Notes under the pieces: model-generated
Seen by the model: the letters and a program-made list of their open reading frames with translations, nothing else
What the model was told of the DNA's origin: nothing
The model's database searches: none
In this document: in pieces, positions 26,927 to 35,789 of the stretch
Position numbering within the stretch: position 1 is the first letter of the stretch
Layout: the number at the start of each line of letters is the position of its first letter
Assembly: GCF_019084545.1 (NCBI RefSeq)
Contig: NZ_JAHREP010000015.1
Location: 1-64,000 of the forward strand
Reading direction: 5' to 3'
DNA from: Marinobacterium ramblicola
GTDB lineage: Bacteria > Pseudomonadota > Gammaproteobacteria > Pseudomonadales > Balneatricaceae
Length of the DNA: 64,000 bases
Program-made: the position numbers and the translations under genes

Positions 26927-27721
26927 ATGAGCAACGTCACCCTGCACACCCTGAGCGAACGCAAGGCCGCCGGCGACAAGTTCGCGGCGCTGACCGCCTA
27001 CGATGCCACCTTTGCACACCTGATCAGTAGCGCCGGTGTCGAAATGATCCTGGTCGGCGACTCCCTCGGCATGGTGCTCCAGGGCCACGACAGTACGCTG
27101 CCGGTAAGCCTCAAGGACATGGCCTACCACACCGCCTGTGTCGCCCGCGGCAATCAAGGCGCCATGATCATGGCCGATCTGCCGTTCATGAGCTACGCCA
27201 CCGCCGAGCAGGCGATGAGCTCATCCGCCGTACTGATGCAGGCGGGCGCCCATATCATCAAGATCGAGGGTGGCCGCTGGCTGTGCGACAGCATCAGCCG
27301 GCTGTGCGAGCGCGGCGTGCCGGTCTGCGCTCACCTGGGCTTGACGCCTCAGGCAGTGAATAAACTGGGCGGCTACCGCGTGCAGGGCCGCAGCCGCGAG
27401 TCGGCACTGGCGATGATCGAGGATGCGCGCATGCTCGAGGAAGCCGGCGCCAGCATGCTGCTGCTCGAATGTGTCCCTTCGGTGCTGGCGCAGGAGATCA
27501 CCCTGAACGCGGGCATCCCGGTCATCGGCATCGGCGCCGGCCCGCATACCGATGCCCAGGTGCTGGTACTTCAGGATATGCTGGGGATTACGCCGGGACG
27601 GCGCCCCCGATTCGTCAAGGACTTCATGGCGGAAAGCGAGAGCATCGAAGCGGCCATCCGCCTCTATGCCGAGCAGGTCCGAAACTCCAGTTTCCCGAGT
27701 AAAGAGCATGGATTCGAATAA
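26927..27721 (+). CDS. panB: 3-methyl-2-oxobutanoate hydroxymethyltransferase
   Basis: First committed step of pantothenate synthesis; makes ketopantoate using methylene-THF. The 264-residue TIM-barrel protein shows [30 protein letters not shown] (metal-binding Asp in VGDS) and [20 protein letters not shown]. It overlaps panC by 14 bp, so the pair is translationally coupled. Confidence 0.97.
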   Translation: MSNVTLHTLSERKAAGDKFAALTAYDATFAHLISSAGVEMILVGDSLGMVLQGHDSTLPVSLKDMAYHTACVARGNQGAMIMADLPFMSYATAEQAMSSSAVLMQAGAHIIKIEGGRWLCDSISRLCERGVPVCAHLGLTPQAVNKLGGYRVQGRSRESALAMIEDARMLEEAGASMLLLECVPSVLAQEITLNAGIPVIGIGAGPHTDAQVLVLQDMLGITPGRRPRFVKDFMAESESIEAAIRLYAEQVRNSSFPSKEHGFE

Positions 27722-28574
27722 CAAGCTGCAGACCCTAACCACCATTGCCGAACTGCGCTCACGGCTGAACAGCGAACGCACCAATGGCAAGCGTATCGCT
27801 CTGGTTCCCACCATGGGCAACCTGCATCAGGGCCACCTGCGCCTGGTTGAAACCGCAGTCGCCAATGCCGATTTCGTGGTCGCCTCGATCTTCGTCAACC
27901 CGCTGCAGTTCGGCCCCAACGAGGATCTCGAGCGCTACCCACGTACGCTGGCAGAGGATCAGGCACAGCTGGAGGCGTTCGGTTGCAACCTTCTGTTTGC
28001 ACCCAGCGAAGCCGAGGTTTATCCACAGGGCCGCAACGGCCAGACCTTCGTCGAGGTGCCGGGCATTTCCGATCTATACTGCGGCGCCAGCCGACCAGGC
28101 CACTTTCGCGGTGTGACCACCATCGTCAACAAGCTGTTCAATCTGATTCAACCCGATGTCGCCATATTTGGCTGCAAGGATTATCAGCAGTTGCATGTCA
28201 TCCGTCGCATGGTCGACGATCTGTCGATGCCGGTGGAGCTGATCGGCGTCAGCACCGAGCGTGCCGCCAACGGCCTGGCGCTGAGCTCGCGTAACGGCTA
28301 TCTGACCGAGGCTGAGCTGGCCATCGCACCGGCGCTCTATGCCACGCTCTGCGACCTGCGCGCCGCGCTGCAGGCGGGCGACAGCGACCATGCCCGACTG
28401 ATCGAGCATGCCCAACAGCATCTGGAGCGCAACGGCTTCCTGCGCGATTACATCCATATCCTGCGCCGCTCCGATATGCTCGCCGCCAATGCGAGCGACC
28501 GGGAGCTGGTGATTATCGCCGCCGCCTATCTTGGCGCCGCCCGTTTGATCGACAATATTGAAGTCGATCTATGA
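27708..28574 (+). CDS. panC: pantothenate synthetase
   Basis: ATP-dependent condensation of pantoate and beta-alanine. It has 288 residues. The nucleotidyltransferase motif is [12 protein letters not shown] (about residues 26-37), with [13 protein letters not shown] and [15 protein letters not shown] downstream. ATG 27708 is chosen because the upstream part of the frame overlaps panB and lacks homology. A GC stem-loop follows the stop. Confidence 0.97.
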   Translation: MDSNNKLQTLTTIAELRSRLNSERTNGKRIALVPTMGNLHQGHLRLVETAVANADFVVASIFVNPLQFGPNEDLERYPRTLAEDQAQLEAFGCNLLFAPSEAEVYPQGRNGQTFVEVPGISDLYCGASRPGHFRGVTTIVNKLFNLIQPDVAIFGCKDYQQLHVIRRMVDDLSMPVELIGVSTERAANGLALSSRNGYLTEAELAIAPALYATLCDLRAALQAGDSDHARLIEHAQQHLERNGFLRDYIHILRRSDMLAANASDRELVIIAAAYLGAARLIDNIEVDL

Positions 28575-28581
28575 CAGCTCG

Positions 28582-28602
28582 GGCGCACCGTTTTTGTGCG
28601 CC
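28582..28602 (+). terminator. stem-loop after panC
   Basis: GGCGCAC (28582-28588), loop CGTTTTT and GTGCGCC (28596-28602). The T-run is in the loop, not after the stem, so termination is uncertain. It is 7 bp past the panC stop. Confidence 0.4.
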
Positions 28603-28648
28603 TGAATATATCTCACAAATATCCCTCCATAGTCTCATCCTTGTGCGC

Positions 28649-28663
28649 TTGACAGGCTGTCAA
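28649..28663. promoter_or_regulatory. inverted repeat TTGACAggcTGTCAA, possible operator
   Basis: A perfect 6-bp inverted repeat with a 3-bp spacer, whose left arm is also a consensus -35. No good -10 follows at 16-18 bp. It lies in the 253-bp gap before the thiolase gene, which otherwise shows nothing recognisable. Confidence 0.3.
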
Positions 28664-28827
28664 GCCTTACAGCAGACTCAGAAAGGTCTGACACCCACCC
28701 ATTTATCGAGGCTGGGCTGTTCCTGGCTCGCTATCCGCTACTCATGCAATCTCCCGGTCATCAGATCGCTTTAGCATGGACCGCTGGATTCACAACAAGA
28801 TAATGTTGAGTTAAGAGAGGCACACAT

Positions 28828-30009
28828 ATGCGCGACGTCGTTATCGTTGCTGCCGGTCGCACGGCCGTAGGCACCTTCAACGGATCACTGGCTTCACTCA
28901 AGGCATCCGATCTGGGCGCCACGGTCATCAAGGCCCTGCTGGAAAAATCCGGTATTGCTCCCTCCGCTGTCGATGAAGTGATTCTCGGTCAGGTACTCAC
29001 CGCCGGTTGCGGCCAGAACCCCGCTCGCCAGGCCTGCCTGAATGGCGGCCTGAGCCAGGAAACACCGGCGATGACCATCAACAAGGTCTGCGGTTCCGGC
29101 CTCAAGGCGCTGCAGCTGGCCACTCAGGCGATCCGCTGCGGCGATGCCGAGATCATCATCGCCGGCGGCCAGGAGAGCATGTCCCAGTCGCCCCACGTAC
29201 TGCCCAACTCCCGCAACGGCGCGCGCATGGGTGACTGGAAGATGGTCGACACCATGGTCAACGATGGCCTCTGGGACGCCTTCAACGACTACCACATGGG
29301 TATCACCACCGAGAACATCGTCGAGAAATACGGCTTCACCCGCGAAGAGCAGGACGCCTTCGCCACCGCTTCGCAGAACAAAGCGGAAGCGGCCGTAACC
29401 TCCGGCCGCTTCAAGGACGAGATCATTCCGGTCAGCATCCCGCAGCGCAAGGGCGATCCGATCGTCTTCGATACCGACGAACAGCCGCGCTTCGGCTGCA
29501 CCGCCGAGGCGCTGGCGAAACTGCGTCCGGCATTCAAAAAGGACGGTACCGTCACCGCGGGCAACAGCTCTACCATCAACGACGGCGCCGCCGCGGTGAT
29601 CCTCTGCTCGGCAGAAAAAGCCGCAGAACTGGGGCTGCCGGTGCTGGCACGGATCAAGGCCTATGCATCCGCCGGTGTCGATCCTGCCATCATGGGCACC
29701 GGTCCGATCTGCGCCACCACCAAGGCGCTGGAAAAGGCCGGCTGGTCCATCAACGACCTGGAACTGATCGAGGCCAACGAGGCGTTCGCCGCCCAGGCGA
29801 TGTCCGTGAACAAGGACCTGGGCTGGAACACCGAGATCGTCAACGTCAACGGCGGTGCCATCGCCCTGGGACATCCGATCGGCGCTTCCGGTTGCCGCAT
29901 CCTGGTCTCCCTGGTGCACGAGATGATCAAGCGCGATGCCAAGAAAGGCCTGGCCACCCTATGTATAGGCGGCGGCATGGGTACCGCACTGGCGATCGAG
30001 CGCGACTAA
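28828..30009 (+). CDS. acetyl-CoA C-acetyltransferase (thiolase)
   Basis: Biosynthetic-type thiolase condensing two acetyl-CoA to acetoacetyl-CoA, or the reverse. It has 393 residues. The nucleophilic cysteine is in [12 protein letters not shown] (about C89), the histidine in [12 protein letters not shown] (about H348), and the second cysteine in [11 protein letters not shown] strong GAGAGG site precedes the ATG. No phaB or phaC lies next to it, so a role in polyhydroxybutyrate or in degradation is open. Confidence 0.94.
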   Translation: MRDVVIVAAGRTAVGTFNGSLASLKASDLGATVIKALLEKSGIAPSAVDEVILGQVLTAGCGQNPARQACLNGGLSQETPAMTINKVCGSGLKALQLATQAIRCGDAEIIIAGGQESMSQSPHVLPNSRNGARMGDWKMVDTMVNDGLWDAFNDYHMGITTENIVEKYGFTREEQDAFATASQNKAEAAVTSGRFKDEIIPVSIPQRKGDPIVFDTDEQPRFGCTAEALAKLRPAFKKDGTVTAGNSSTINDGAAAVILCSAEKAAELGLPVLARIKAYASAGVDPAIMGTGPICATTKALEKAGWSINDLELIEANEAFAAQAMSVNKDLGWNTEIVNVNGGAIALGHPIGASGCRILVSLVHEMIKRDAKKGLATLCIGGGMGTALAIERD

Positions 30010-30031
30010 CGCCTTAGCAAACTCTCCCCTA

Positions 30032-30057
30032 AACGGGCGGCCCTGGTGCCGCCCGTT
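30032..30057 (+). terminator. probable terminator after the thiolase gene
   Basis: A 10-bp GC-rich stem AACGGGCGGC / GCCGCCCGTT with a 6-nt loop, 23 bp after the stop. It is followed by a weak T-stretch (CGTTTTCG). Confidence 0.55.
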
Positions 30058-30145
30058 GCCCGTTTTCGTTGCACCTCCTCGCCCTCAGCTAAGCTTAAAT
30101 TATCAGAGCTGCATCCGGGCCCGCTGACGAGCCCGAGGAGAGGTG

Positions 30146-32314
30146 ATGAAACTGTTTCGTCCCACATTGCTGCTGGGCCTGCTACTGCTGATCGCCGGCT
30201 CGACCTGGTTGCTGCTGCCAAGCGAAGGCGCAATCCAGCAACGTTACGGAGACCTGCCCAAAGTACTCGATGCACCGCCGCGACCCACCGGGCAACTGAC
30301 CTCTTACCAGGGCCCCCACCCGTCCAACTGGATCAGGCCCGCCGATCCCTACCCCTACCCGATTCAACCAGGCCAGGTAGGCCCCTTTCAACCGCTCTAC
30401 AGCGGCCCCCTGAGCTACCCTTTCGCCTGCGACGGCGAGCGCGCCGGATTCGGCCAGCCGCTGGTCGACAACCACAAGGGTTACGGCGTACCGGTCTATA
30501 AACAGGAAGCGGGCCAGGACCAACGCCCCATCGGCTACAGCAAGGACTGCCTCTATCCGACCCGCATCGACTACCTGTATAACCGCGTCGGCACCGATCG
30601 CTTCTATCCTCTCGATCAGGCACGGGACGATATCGCCCGACTAACTCTGAATGGAGCCAGCATCGAATTTATCGTGCGTGTGGAGAGCGGCACGATCAAT
30701 CGTTTCATCTACACCCTCACCACCTTAAAAGGTCCCGACGATACCCCTCAATCGCCGGATATGCGCTACTGGAACGGCGATCTGATCTACCAGTTCAAAG
30801 GTGGTGTCGGTATCGGCTTTCGCCAGGGACGGATGGGGGTAGCCGACATGGCCGAGCGGCGTATCGAGCAGTTGCGCCGCGGCTACGCGATCGCCAGCTC
30901 AACCGGCAACCACACCTCCAACCACTACAATATCTGGCTGTCGGAAGAGACCGCGCTGAGGGTCAAGCATCAGTTCATCGCCCGCTACGGCAAGCCCCGC
31001 TATACCCTCGGCATCGGCGGATCCGGCGGCGCCATTCAGCAGTACCTGATCGGCCAGAACGGCAGTCAGCTGCTTGATGCCGGGGTTGCCCTGTACGCCT
31101 ATCCCGACATGTTAACGCAGACGATCTACGTCTTCGATTGCGAGTTGCTGGAGTACTATTTCGATCAACTGGCGCGTGGCTACTGGAACTGGCCCGAACG
31201 GCGCCAGATAGAGGGCCTCAACGCGCTGGCGGGCATTGAGGACGAGCGCACTTGGGTCTATGAACTGGCGATGCTGGTGCACGGCAGCCTGCCCCGCTTC
31301 CCCCTGGGCACCAGCGAGTGCGTGCATGGCTGGCGTGGCCTCACCGCCCTGGTCAACAATCCGCGCTTTATCCACTTCTACCCGCGATTTTCGAAACGCC
31401 TGCAGCAGCGTATCGACTGGACCTACTGGGAGGACCTGCGCCACATCTTCGGCAGCGGCGCCGATGGCTACGCATTGCAGACCTGGGACAATGTGGGTGT
31501 GCAGTACGGTTTACGAGCACTGCGTGCCGCTGAGATAAGCCCGAAGACCTTTCTGCACCTGAACGCCAACATCGGCGGCTGGAAAGCGCCGGAGGAGATG
31601 CGTGCCGAACGCTACTGGCGCATCAATGGCAGCAGCCTGTTCGAATTCAGTCCCTGGAGTCACCACAACATGCAGCTGTCGCCGGATCGCGGTCGCACGC
31701 CGGCACAACGCAGCACCGCTTCACCCGAGGCGATCGCGGCCGCCTTCCGCTCAGGTCTGGTGTTCACCGGCAACCTCGATATTCCGATTATCGACCTGCG
31801 CCACTACCTGGAGCCGGAGCTGGATATGCACCATCTGAGCGCCGCGTTCAGCAGCCGCCTGCGCCTGCAGCGTGCCGGGAGGGAGGAGAAACAGCTGATC
31901 TGGGTGACCGAAAAACCCCACGCACCGATCGATGGGGCGCTCGAGCTGTTGACCCGATGGCTGCAGCGTGACGAACGCCCCGCCGAGGCACAGGACCGCT
32001 GCTATCGCGGCGACGGCAGCCTGATCGCGTCGGGGCCTGATGTTTGGGATGGCGAGTGGAACGCGCAGCGTACAGGCGCCTGTATGCAGTTCTATCCGAT
32101 CTACGGCACCTCACGCAGCCAGGCCGGCGAAGATCTGCGTGGCGACCTGTTCAAGTGCCGTTTGATCGACGTGGACGGTGCTCTGGCTCGCGGCGACTAT
32201 GCGCCTGTCGATATGACCCCATACCGGGCCCGGCTGAAGCAGATCTTTCCACAGGGGGTATGCGACTACACTCAATCAGGCATCGGCCAATCCGGAATCG
32301 GCCAGCCCGATTGA
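30146..32314 (+). CDS. secreted or anchored alpha/beta-hydrolase-like protein, probably DUF6351 family
   Basis: A 722-residue protein starting with a hydrophobic signal/anchor (LLLGLLLLIAGSTWLLL). It contains CDGERAGFGQPLVDN and GYSKDCLYPTRIDYLY segments that I associate with DUF6351. A nucleophile-elbow-like GIGGSGGAIQQ puts a candidate serine at S293. Even numbers of cysteines suggest periplasmic disulfides. Substrate is unknown; a neighbouring thiolase raises, but does not prove, a link to short-chain acyl or hydroxybutyrate esters. ATG 30146 has an excellent GGAGAGG site. The C-terminus ends with a repeated SGIGQ motif. Confidence 0.7.
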   Translation: MKLFRPTLLLGLLLLIAGSTWLLLPSEGAIQQRYGDLPKVLDAPPRPTGQLTSYQGPHPSNWIRPADPYPYPIQPGQVGPFQPLYSGPLSYPFACDGERAGFGQPLVDNHKGYGVPVYKQEAGQDQRPIGYSKDCLYPTRIDYLYNRVGTDRFYPLDQARDDIARLTLNGASIEFIVRVESGTINRFIYTLTTLKGPDDTPQSPDMRYWNGDLIYQFKGGVGIGFRQGRMGVADMAERRIEQLRRGYAIASSTGNHTSNHYNIWLSEETALRVKHQFIARYGKPRYTLGIGGSGGAIQQYLIGQNGSQLLDAGVALYAYPDMLTQTIYVFDCELLEYYFDQLARGYWNWPERRQIEGLNALAGIEDERTWVYELAMLVHGSLPRFPLGTSECVHGWRGLTALVNNPRFIHFYPRFSKRLQQRIDWTYWEDLRHIFGSGADGYALQTWDNVGVQYGLRALRAAEISPKTFLHLNANIGGWKAPEEMRAERYWRINGSSLFEFSPWSHHNMQLSPDRGRTPAQRSTASPEAIAAAFRSGLVFTGNLDIPIIDLRHYLEPELDMHHLSAAFSSRLRLQRAGREEKQLIWVTEKPHAPIDGALELLTRWLQRDERPAEAQDRCYRGDGSLIASGPDVWDGEWNAQRTGACMQFYPIYGTSRSQAGEDLRGDLFKCRLIDVDGALARGDYAPVDMTPYRARLKQIFPQGVCDYTQSGIGQSGIGQPD

Positions 32315-32317
32315 AGC

Positions 32318-33151
32318 TCAAGCGGTGGCGATGGCGCCCTTGCCTATGCCCTCGAACGCGCGCACCTCGATGGCATCCTGTGGATAAGCCTGCTTGATCT
32401 GTTGCGCCAGGTGCTCGGCGATGCGCTCCACCGTCGACTCGGTGTCGATATCGTAGCAGCAGCGAGCGGGCAGGCTCAGCTCGAAATGGCCCTGGGGTGC
32501 ATCGTAGATATACAGGTGAGTTTCACCCAGCTGCTGCAGATGATCGCGGCTGCCGATATAGATATCTTTCAGCTTGTCCGCCCACTGCGCCTCAAGTTCA
32601 GTGTCGCGCCGACCGTTGCGCAGCAGCTGAATCGGGGAGCGATGGCCATGGGCGATACGCTGACAGTTGCCGGCATGCTGCTGCAGGCCATGGCTGTAGT
32701 GGTAGAAAGCGCCATCGATCCGCTCGGCGACAAATTCCAGCTGCACCCCGCTGACCTGCTCGGGAAAGAGCGCCAGCAGCTGCTCCCGACACCAACCGGC
32801 CAACCCCTGCTCATCGATGCGCTCCAGCTCGACCAGTGCGATCGCCTGATCCGGCGCACTGCAGCTGAGTTCGTCGCCCTCGGGGTAGCGCCAACGCAAT
32901 CGGGTGATGCCGCCACTGCGCTCACAGTCGAGGCCTTCCAGCCCGGTGGCGACCACCAGACAGTGGTCAACAGTGTTGTCCAGCCACTGCTTGACCCGCT
33001 TTTTGACCGTGCCGAAGTCACAGATCATCCCCTGCTGATCCAGCGCGCCGTCCAGCACCAGATTGACCGCCCAGGACTCGCCCAGCAATCCGCGTTGCGG
33101 ATCGATATAGGAGAAATCGACATGGGTCAGGTTTTCAACAAACAGCTTCAC
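32318..33151 (-). CDS. two-domain 6-pyruvoyl-tetrahydropterin synthase (QueD)-like protein
   Basis: A 277-residue protein of the PTPS/QueD superfamily made of two halves. The first half keeps GMICDFGTVKK (41-51) and the DH of VDHCLVV (62-63) but has lost the zinc histidines. The second half keeps the zinc/cysteine site H154, C163 and H168-x-H170 in NCQRIAHGH. Single-domain QueD has about 120 residues. A pterin or 7-deazaguanine role is likely; the exact reaction is not. It converges with the DUF6351-like gene and diverges from rsuA. Confidence 0.78.
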   Translation of the reverse strand: MKLFVENLTHVDFSYIDPQRGLLGESWAVNLVLDGALDQQGMICDFGTVKKRVKQWLDNTVDHCLVVATGLEGLDCERSGGITRLRWRYPEGDELSCSAPDQAIALVELERIDEQGLAGWCREQLLALFPEQVSGVQLEFVAERIDGAFYHYSHGLQQHAGNCQRIAHGHRSPIQLLRNGRRDTELEAQWADKLKDIYIGSRDHLQQLGETHLYIYDAPQGHFELSLPARCCYDIDTESTVERIAEHLAQQIKQAYPQDAIEVRAFEGIGKGAIATA

Positions 33152-33266
33152 GGCGGCCTCGTCAGGGATGAAAGGGGCGTTATTTTACCCTATCAATATG
33201 GTCAAGATCTAAGAAATCAGCACTCACTTCGCTATACTAGCCGCTTTTCAACGAACGATTACCCCA

Positions 33267-33956
33267 ATGCGACTGGATAAATATCTCGCCAAAGCGACCG
33301 GCTTCTCCCGCAAGGAGGTCAAACGCCTGCTGCACGCCGATGAGGTGCGCGTCAACGGCGACCCCGAACGCAACCCGGCCCGCCATATACAGGATAGTGA
33401 CAGCGTCGAGCTCGACGGCCTGGCGATGGATAAGCCCGAGCCGCGCTACCTGATGCTGTACAAACCCGAGGGGGTAGTCTGCGCCAACGACGACCCGACT
33501 TATCCGACGGTGCTGTCGCCGGTGGAGCTGCCGCGGGCCGAGGAGATGCATATCGCCGGCCGCCTGGATATTGACACCACCGGTCTGGTATTGATCACCG
33601 ACGACGGCAAATGGGCACATAAGGTCACCTCACCGCGGCACAAGACCGGCAAGGTCTATCGGGTGACCACCGCAGATCCGATACCGGCAGATGCGGTGGA
33701 CAAATTTGCCAGCGGGATCAAGCTCAACAGCGAACCCTTTCCGACCAAGCCCGCGGAGCTGACGCTGCTGAGCGATACCGAGGCACGCGTGGTGCTGCAT
33801 GAGGGGCGCTACCACCAGGTCAAGCGGATGTTCGCCGCCCTCGGTAACCGGGTCACCAGCCTGCACCGCGAAAGCATCGGCGCCATCGTCCTCGACGACA
33901 ACCTGTTCCCCGGCGAATACCGAGCTCTGACCGACGACGAGATCAACAGCATCTGA
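33267..33956 (+). CDS. rsuA: 16S rRNA pseudouridine(516) synthase
   Basis: Modifies U516 of 16S rRNA. The 229-residue protein has an N-terminal S4 RNA-binding domain (MRLDKYLAKATGFSRKEVKRLL) and the RsuA/RluB/E/F catalytic motif GRLDIDTTGLVLITDDG with the catalytic Asp (about D99). It is followed after 2 bp by rsmC, a second 16S-modifying gene. Confidence 0.93.
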   Translation: MRLDKYLAKATGFSRKEVKRLLHADEVRVNGDPERNPARHIQDSDSVELDGLAMDKPEPRYLMLYKPEGVVCANDDPTYPTVLSPVELPRAEEMHIAGRLDIDTTGLVLITDDGKWAHKVTSPRHKTGKVYRVTTADPIPADAVDKFASGIKLNSEPFPTKPAELTLLSDTEARVVLHEGRYHQVKRMFAALGNRVTSLHRESIGAIVLDDNLFPGEYRALTDDEINSI

Positions 33957-33958
33957 CC

Positions 33959-34996
33959 ATGACCGATCCCGTACTCAATCTACTGCTTCAGGACCTTCGC
34001 CACAGGAGCGAACGTACACTCTGGCTGGTCGACGAGAATATTCCCGCCGACCTGTGCCCGGCACAGCCCGGGTTTGAGGTGATCGGCAACCGTTTCGACC
34101 TGATCCAGGCACTCAGCGCCCGGGGCTGGACGACGGAGTTCAGCGACTTCGACCTCAGCAGGTACCCGGACAACTCGCTGCAGCGAATCATCTACCGTGT
34201 CTCCAAGGAGAAGCCGGTGGTGCACTACCTGATCAACCAGGCCGCACGACTGCTGCAAACCGAGGGCGAGCTGATCCTGATCGGCGACAAGAGTGAAGGG
34301 ATCAAAACTTACAGTCGCAAGGCGCAGCAACGTCTCGGCGGCACTCGCGAGGAGCGTAAGCAGGGCTCGGCCTGGCGTGCTGTGCTCACACGCGGCAGCG
34401 CAACCGATGAACCGCTCGAAGACCAGCAATACCGCCAGTTGCGCCCGCTGGCACTGGATGCCGGCGAGCCCTACCTGAGCAAGCCCGGACTCTATGGCTG
34501 GAACAAGGTCGACCGCGGCAGCGCGTTTCTGCTTGAGCAGTTACCGGCGATGCTGGGCCAGCCCCTGCCGTTGCGCGGACGCGTACTCGACCTGGGCTGC
34601 GGCTTCGGCTACCTGGCGCTGAATGCCTGTGATTCCGATACCCTGCTGACCTGCACCGACAATAACGCCGCTGCACTCTACGCCTGCAGGGAGAACCTGG
34701 CGCACAGAGACCTGCACGGCGAGGTGATCGCCAGCGACGCGGGCAGGGAGCTTCAGCCCGGCTTCGATACCATTATGTGCAACCCGCCGTTCCACGCCGG
34801 TTTCGGTGTCGAGGGGGATCTGACCGACCGCTTTCTGGAGCAGACCCGCCGCCTGCTCGCGCCGGGGGGCAGCGCCTGTTTCGTGGTCAATCTGCATATT
34901 CCGCTGGAGCGAAAGGCTCAGGGCCGGTTTGCGCAGATCCGCTGCCATGCCGATAATGGTCACTTTAAACTCATACACTTAAGCCAAGCACTTTAG
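33959..34996 (+). CDS. rsmC: 16S rRNA m2G1207 methyltransferase
   Basis: Methylates G1207 of 16S rRNA using SAM. It has 345 residues: a degenerate N-terminal MTase-like domain and a C-terminal catalytic domain with SAM motif I DLGCGFGYLAL and the N2-guanine signature NPPFHAGF. Only 2 bp separate it from rsuA, so the two 16S modification genes are co-expressed. Confidence 0.95.
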   Translation: MTDPVLNLLLQDLRHRSERTLWLVDENIPADLCPAQPGFEVIGNRFDLIQALSARGWTTEFSDFDLSRYPDNSLQRIIYRVSKEKPVVHYLINQAARLLQTEGELILIGDKSEGIKTYSRKAQQRLGGTREERKQGSAWRAVLTRGSATDEPLEDQQYRQLRPLALDAGEPYLSKPGLYGWNKVDRGSAFLLEQLPAMLGQPLPLRGRVLDLGCGFGYLALNACDSDTLLTCTDNNAAALYACRENLAHRDLHGEVIASDAGRELQPGFDTIMCNPPFHAGFGVEGDLTDRFLEQTRRLLAPGGSACFVVNLHIPLERKAQGRFAQIRCHADNGHFKLIHLSQAL

Positions 34997-35017
34997 CGTT
35001 CACTCACCGGGAGAGTT

Positions 35018-35686
35018 ATGGCCTTCGATTATCTGCGTCAGACGCTGTTCTTCTTTCGTCAGCATCTACTGGCGCTGGCGGCGATACAGCTGCCGTTCCT
35101 GATCCTGCTCGCCTTCGCCAACTACCTGCTGCTTGGGGATCTCAGCGATACCAGCGACCCGGAGCTGCAGATGAACACCGGCCTGGCATCACTGCTCCGC
35201 CTGCTGCTGCTGCCGCTTTATCTGGGTGGTACCATCATCTACCTGCAGTCGGTGATCGACGACAGGCCCGTTCACCCACTGACTGCGGTGCTGAGCAGCC
35301 TGGGCTGCTGGGGCCGGCTGCTGCTGACCTATGTGCTCAACGCACTGGCGGTGTCACTGGGACTGATGCTGCTGATCGTCCCCGGGGTGTACTTCGGCGT
35401 GCGCTTCGCCGTAGCTGACTATGCCTGTGTACTTGAGCGTCGCAGCCCTATCGACGCCATGCGCAACAGCTGGGAGATTACGCCAGAGTACTTCTGGGTT
35501 CTGTTCCAGGGCCTGGCGCTGCTGATGGGCGGCCTGTTCCTGGCCAACATCAGCCTGACCCGCGCCTTCGGCGATCAGACACTGCTGGTTGCACTGAGCT
35601 CGATCCTGTTCGACTTCCTCAGCGTTCTGGTCACCATCTACGGCTTTCGCATCTACTGCGTGATTCGCCAGGAACAGCGCACCTAA
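35018..35686 (+). CDS. YciC-like inner-membrane protein
   Basis: A 222-residue integral membrane protein with about five or six hydrophobic segments (around 16-38, 60-80, 97-125, 158-178, 186-215). The segment LLIVPGVYFGVRFAVADYACVL with a following AMRNSWEIT resembles the UPF0259/YciC family. Function is unknown. A GGGAGAG site precedes the ATG, 21 bp after rsmC, and a bidirectional terminator follows. Confidence 0.72.
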   Translation: MAFDYLRQTLFFFRQHLLALAAIQLPFLILLAFANYLLLGDLSDTSDPELQMNTGLASLLRLLLLPLYLGGTIIYLQSVIDDRPVHPLTAVLSSLGCWGRLLLTYVLNALAVSLGLMLLIVPGVYFGVRFAVADYACVLERRSPIDAMRNSWEITPEYFWVLFQGLALLMGGLFLANISLTRAFGDQTLLVALSSILFDFLSVLVTIYGFRIYCVIRQEQRT

Positions 35687-35748
35687 GCTGCCGACTAGCT
35701 GATTCGGCGGGTAGCAGTAAAAGCTATCCGGCGAAAGCGACAGACACA

Positions 35749-35774
35749 AAAAAGCCCTCTTGCGAGGGCTTTTT
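35749..35774. terminator. bidirectional Rho-independent terminator
   Basis: AAAAAGCCCTC (35749-35759), loop TTGC, GAGGGCTTTTT (35764-35774). It has A/T tails on both sides and lies between convergent genes, so it serves both the YciC-like gene and the pnp operon. Confidence 0.92.
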
Positions 35775-35789
35775 CATGGCCGGCCAGTC

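Noticed and set aside
28571-28774. 67-codon open frame after panC.
   Set aside because: It covers the panC stem-loop and has no ribosome site or similarity I recognise.
32318-33151. QueF (nitrile reductase) as the identity of the pterin-like protein.
   Set aside because: The QueF-type Cys and QueF motif are not seen; DFGTVK and HGH point to the PTPS/QueD superfamily.
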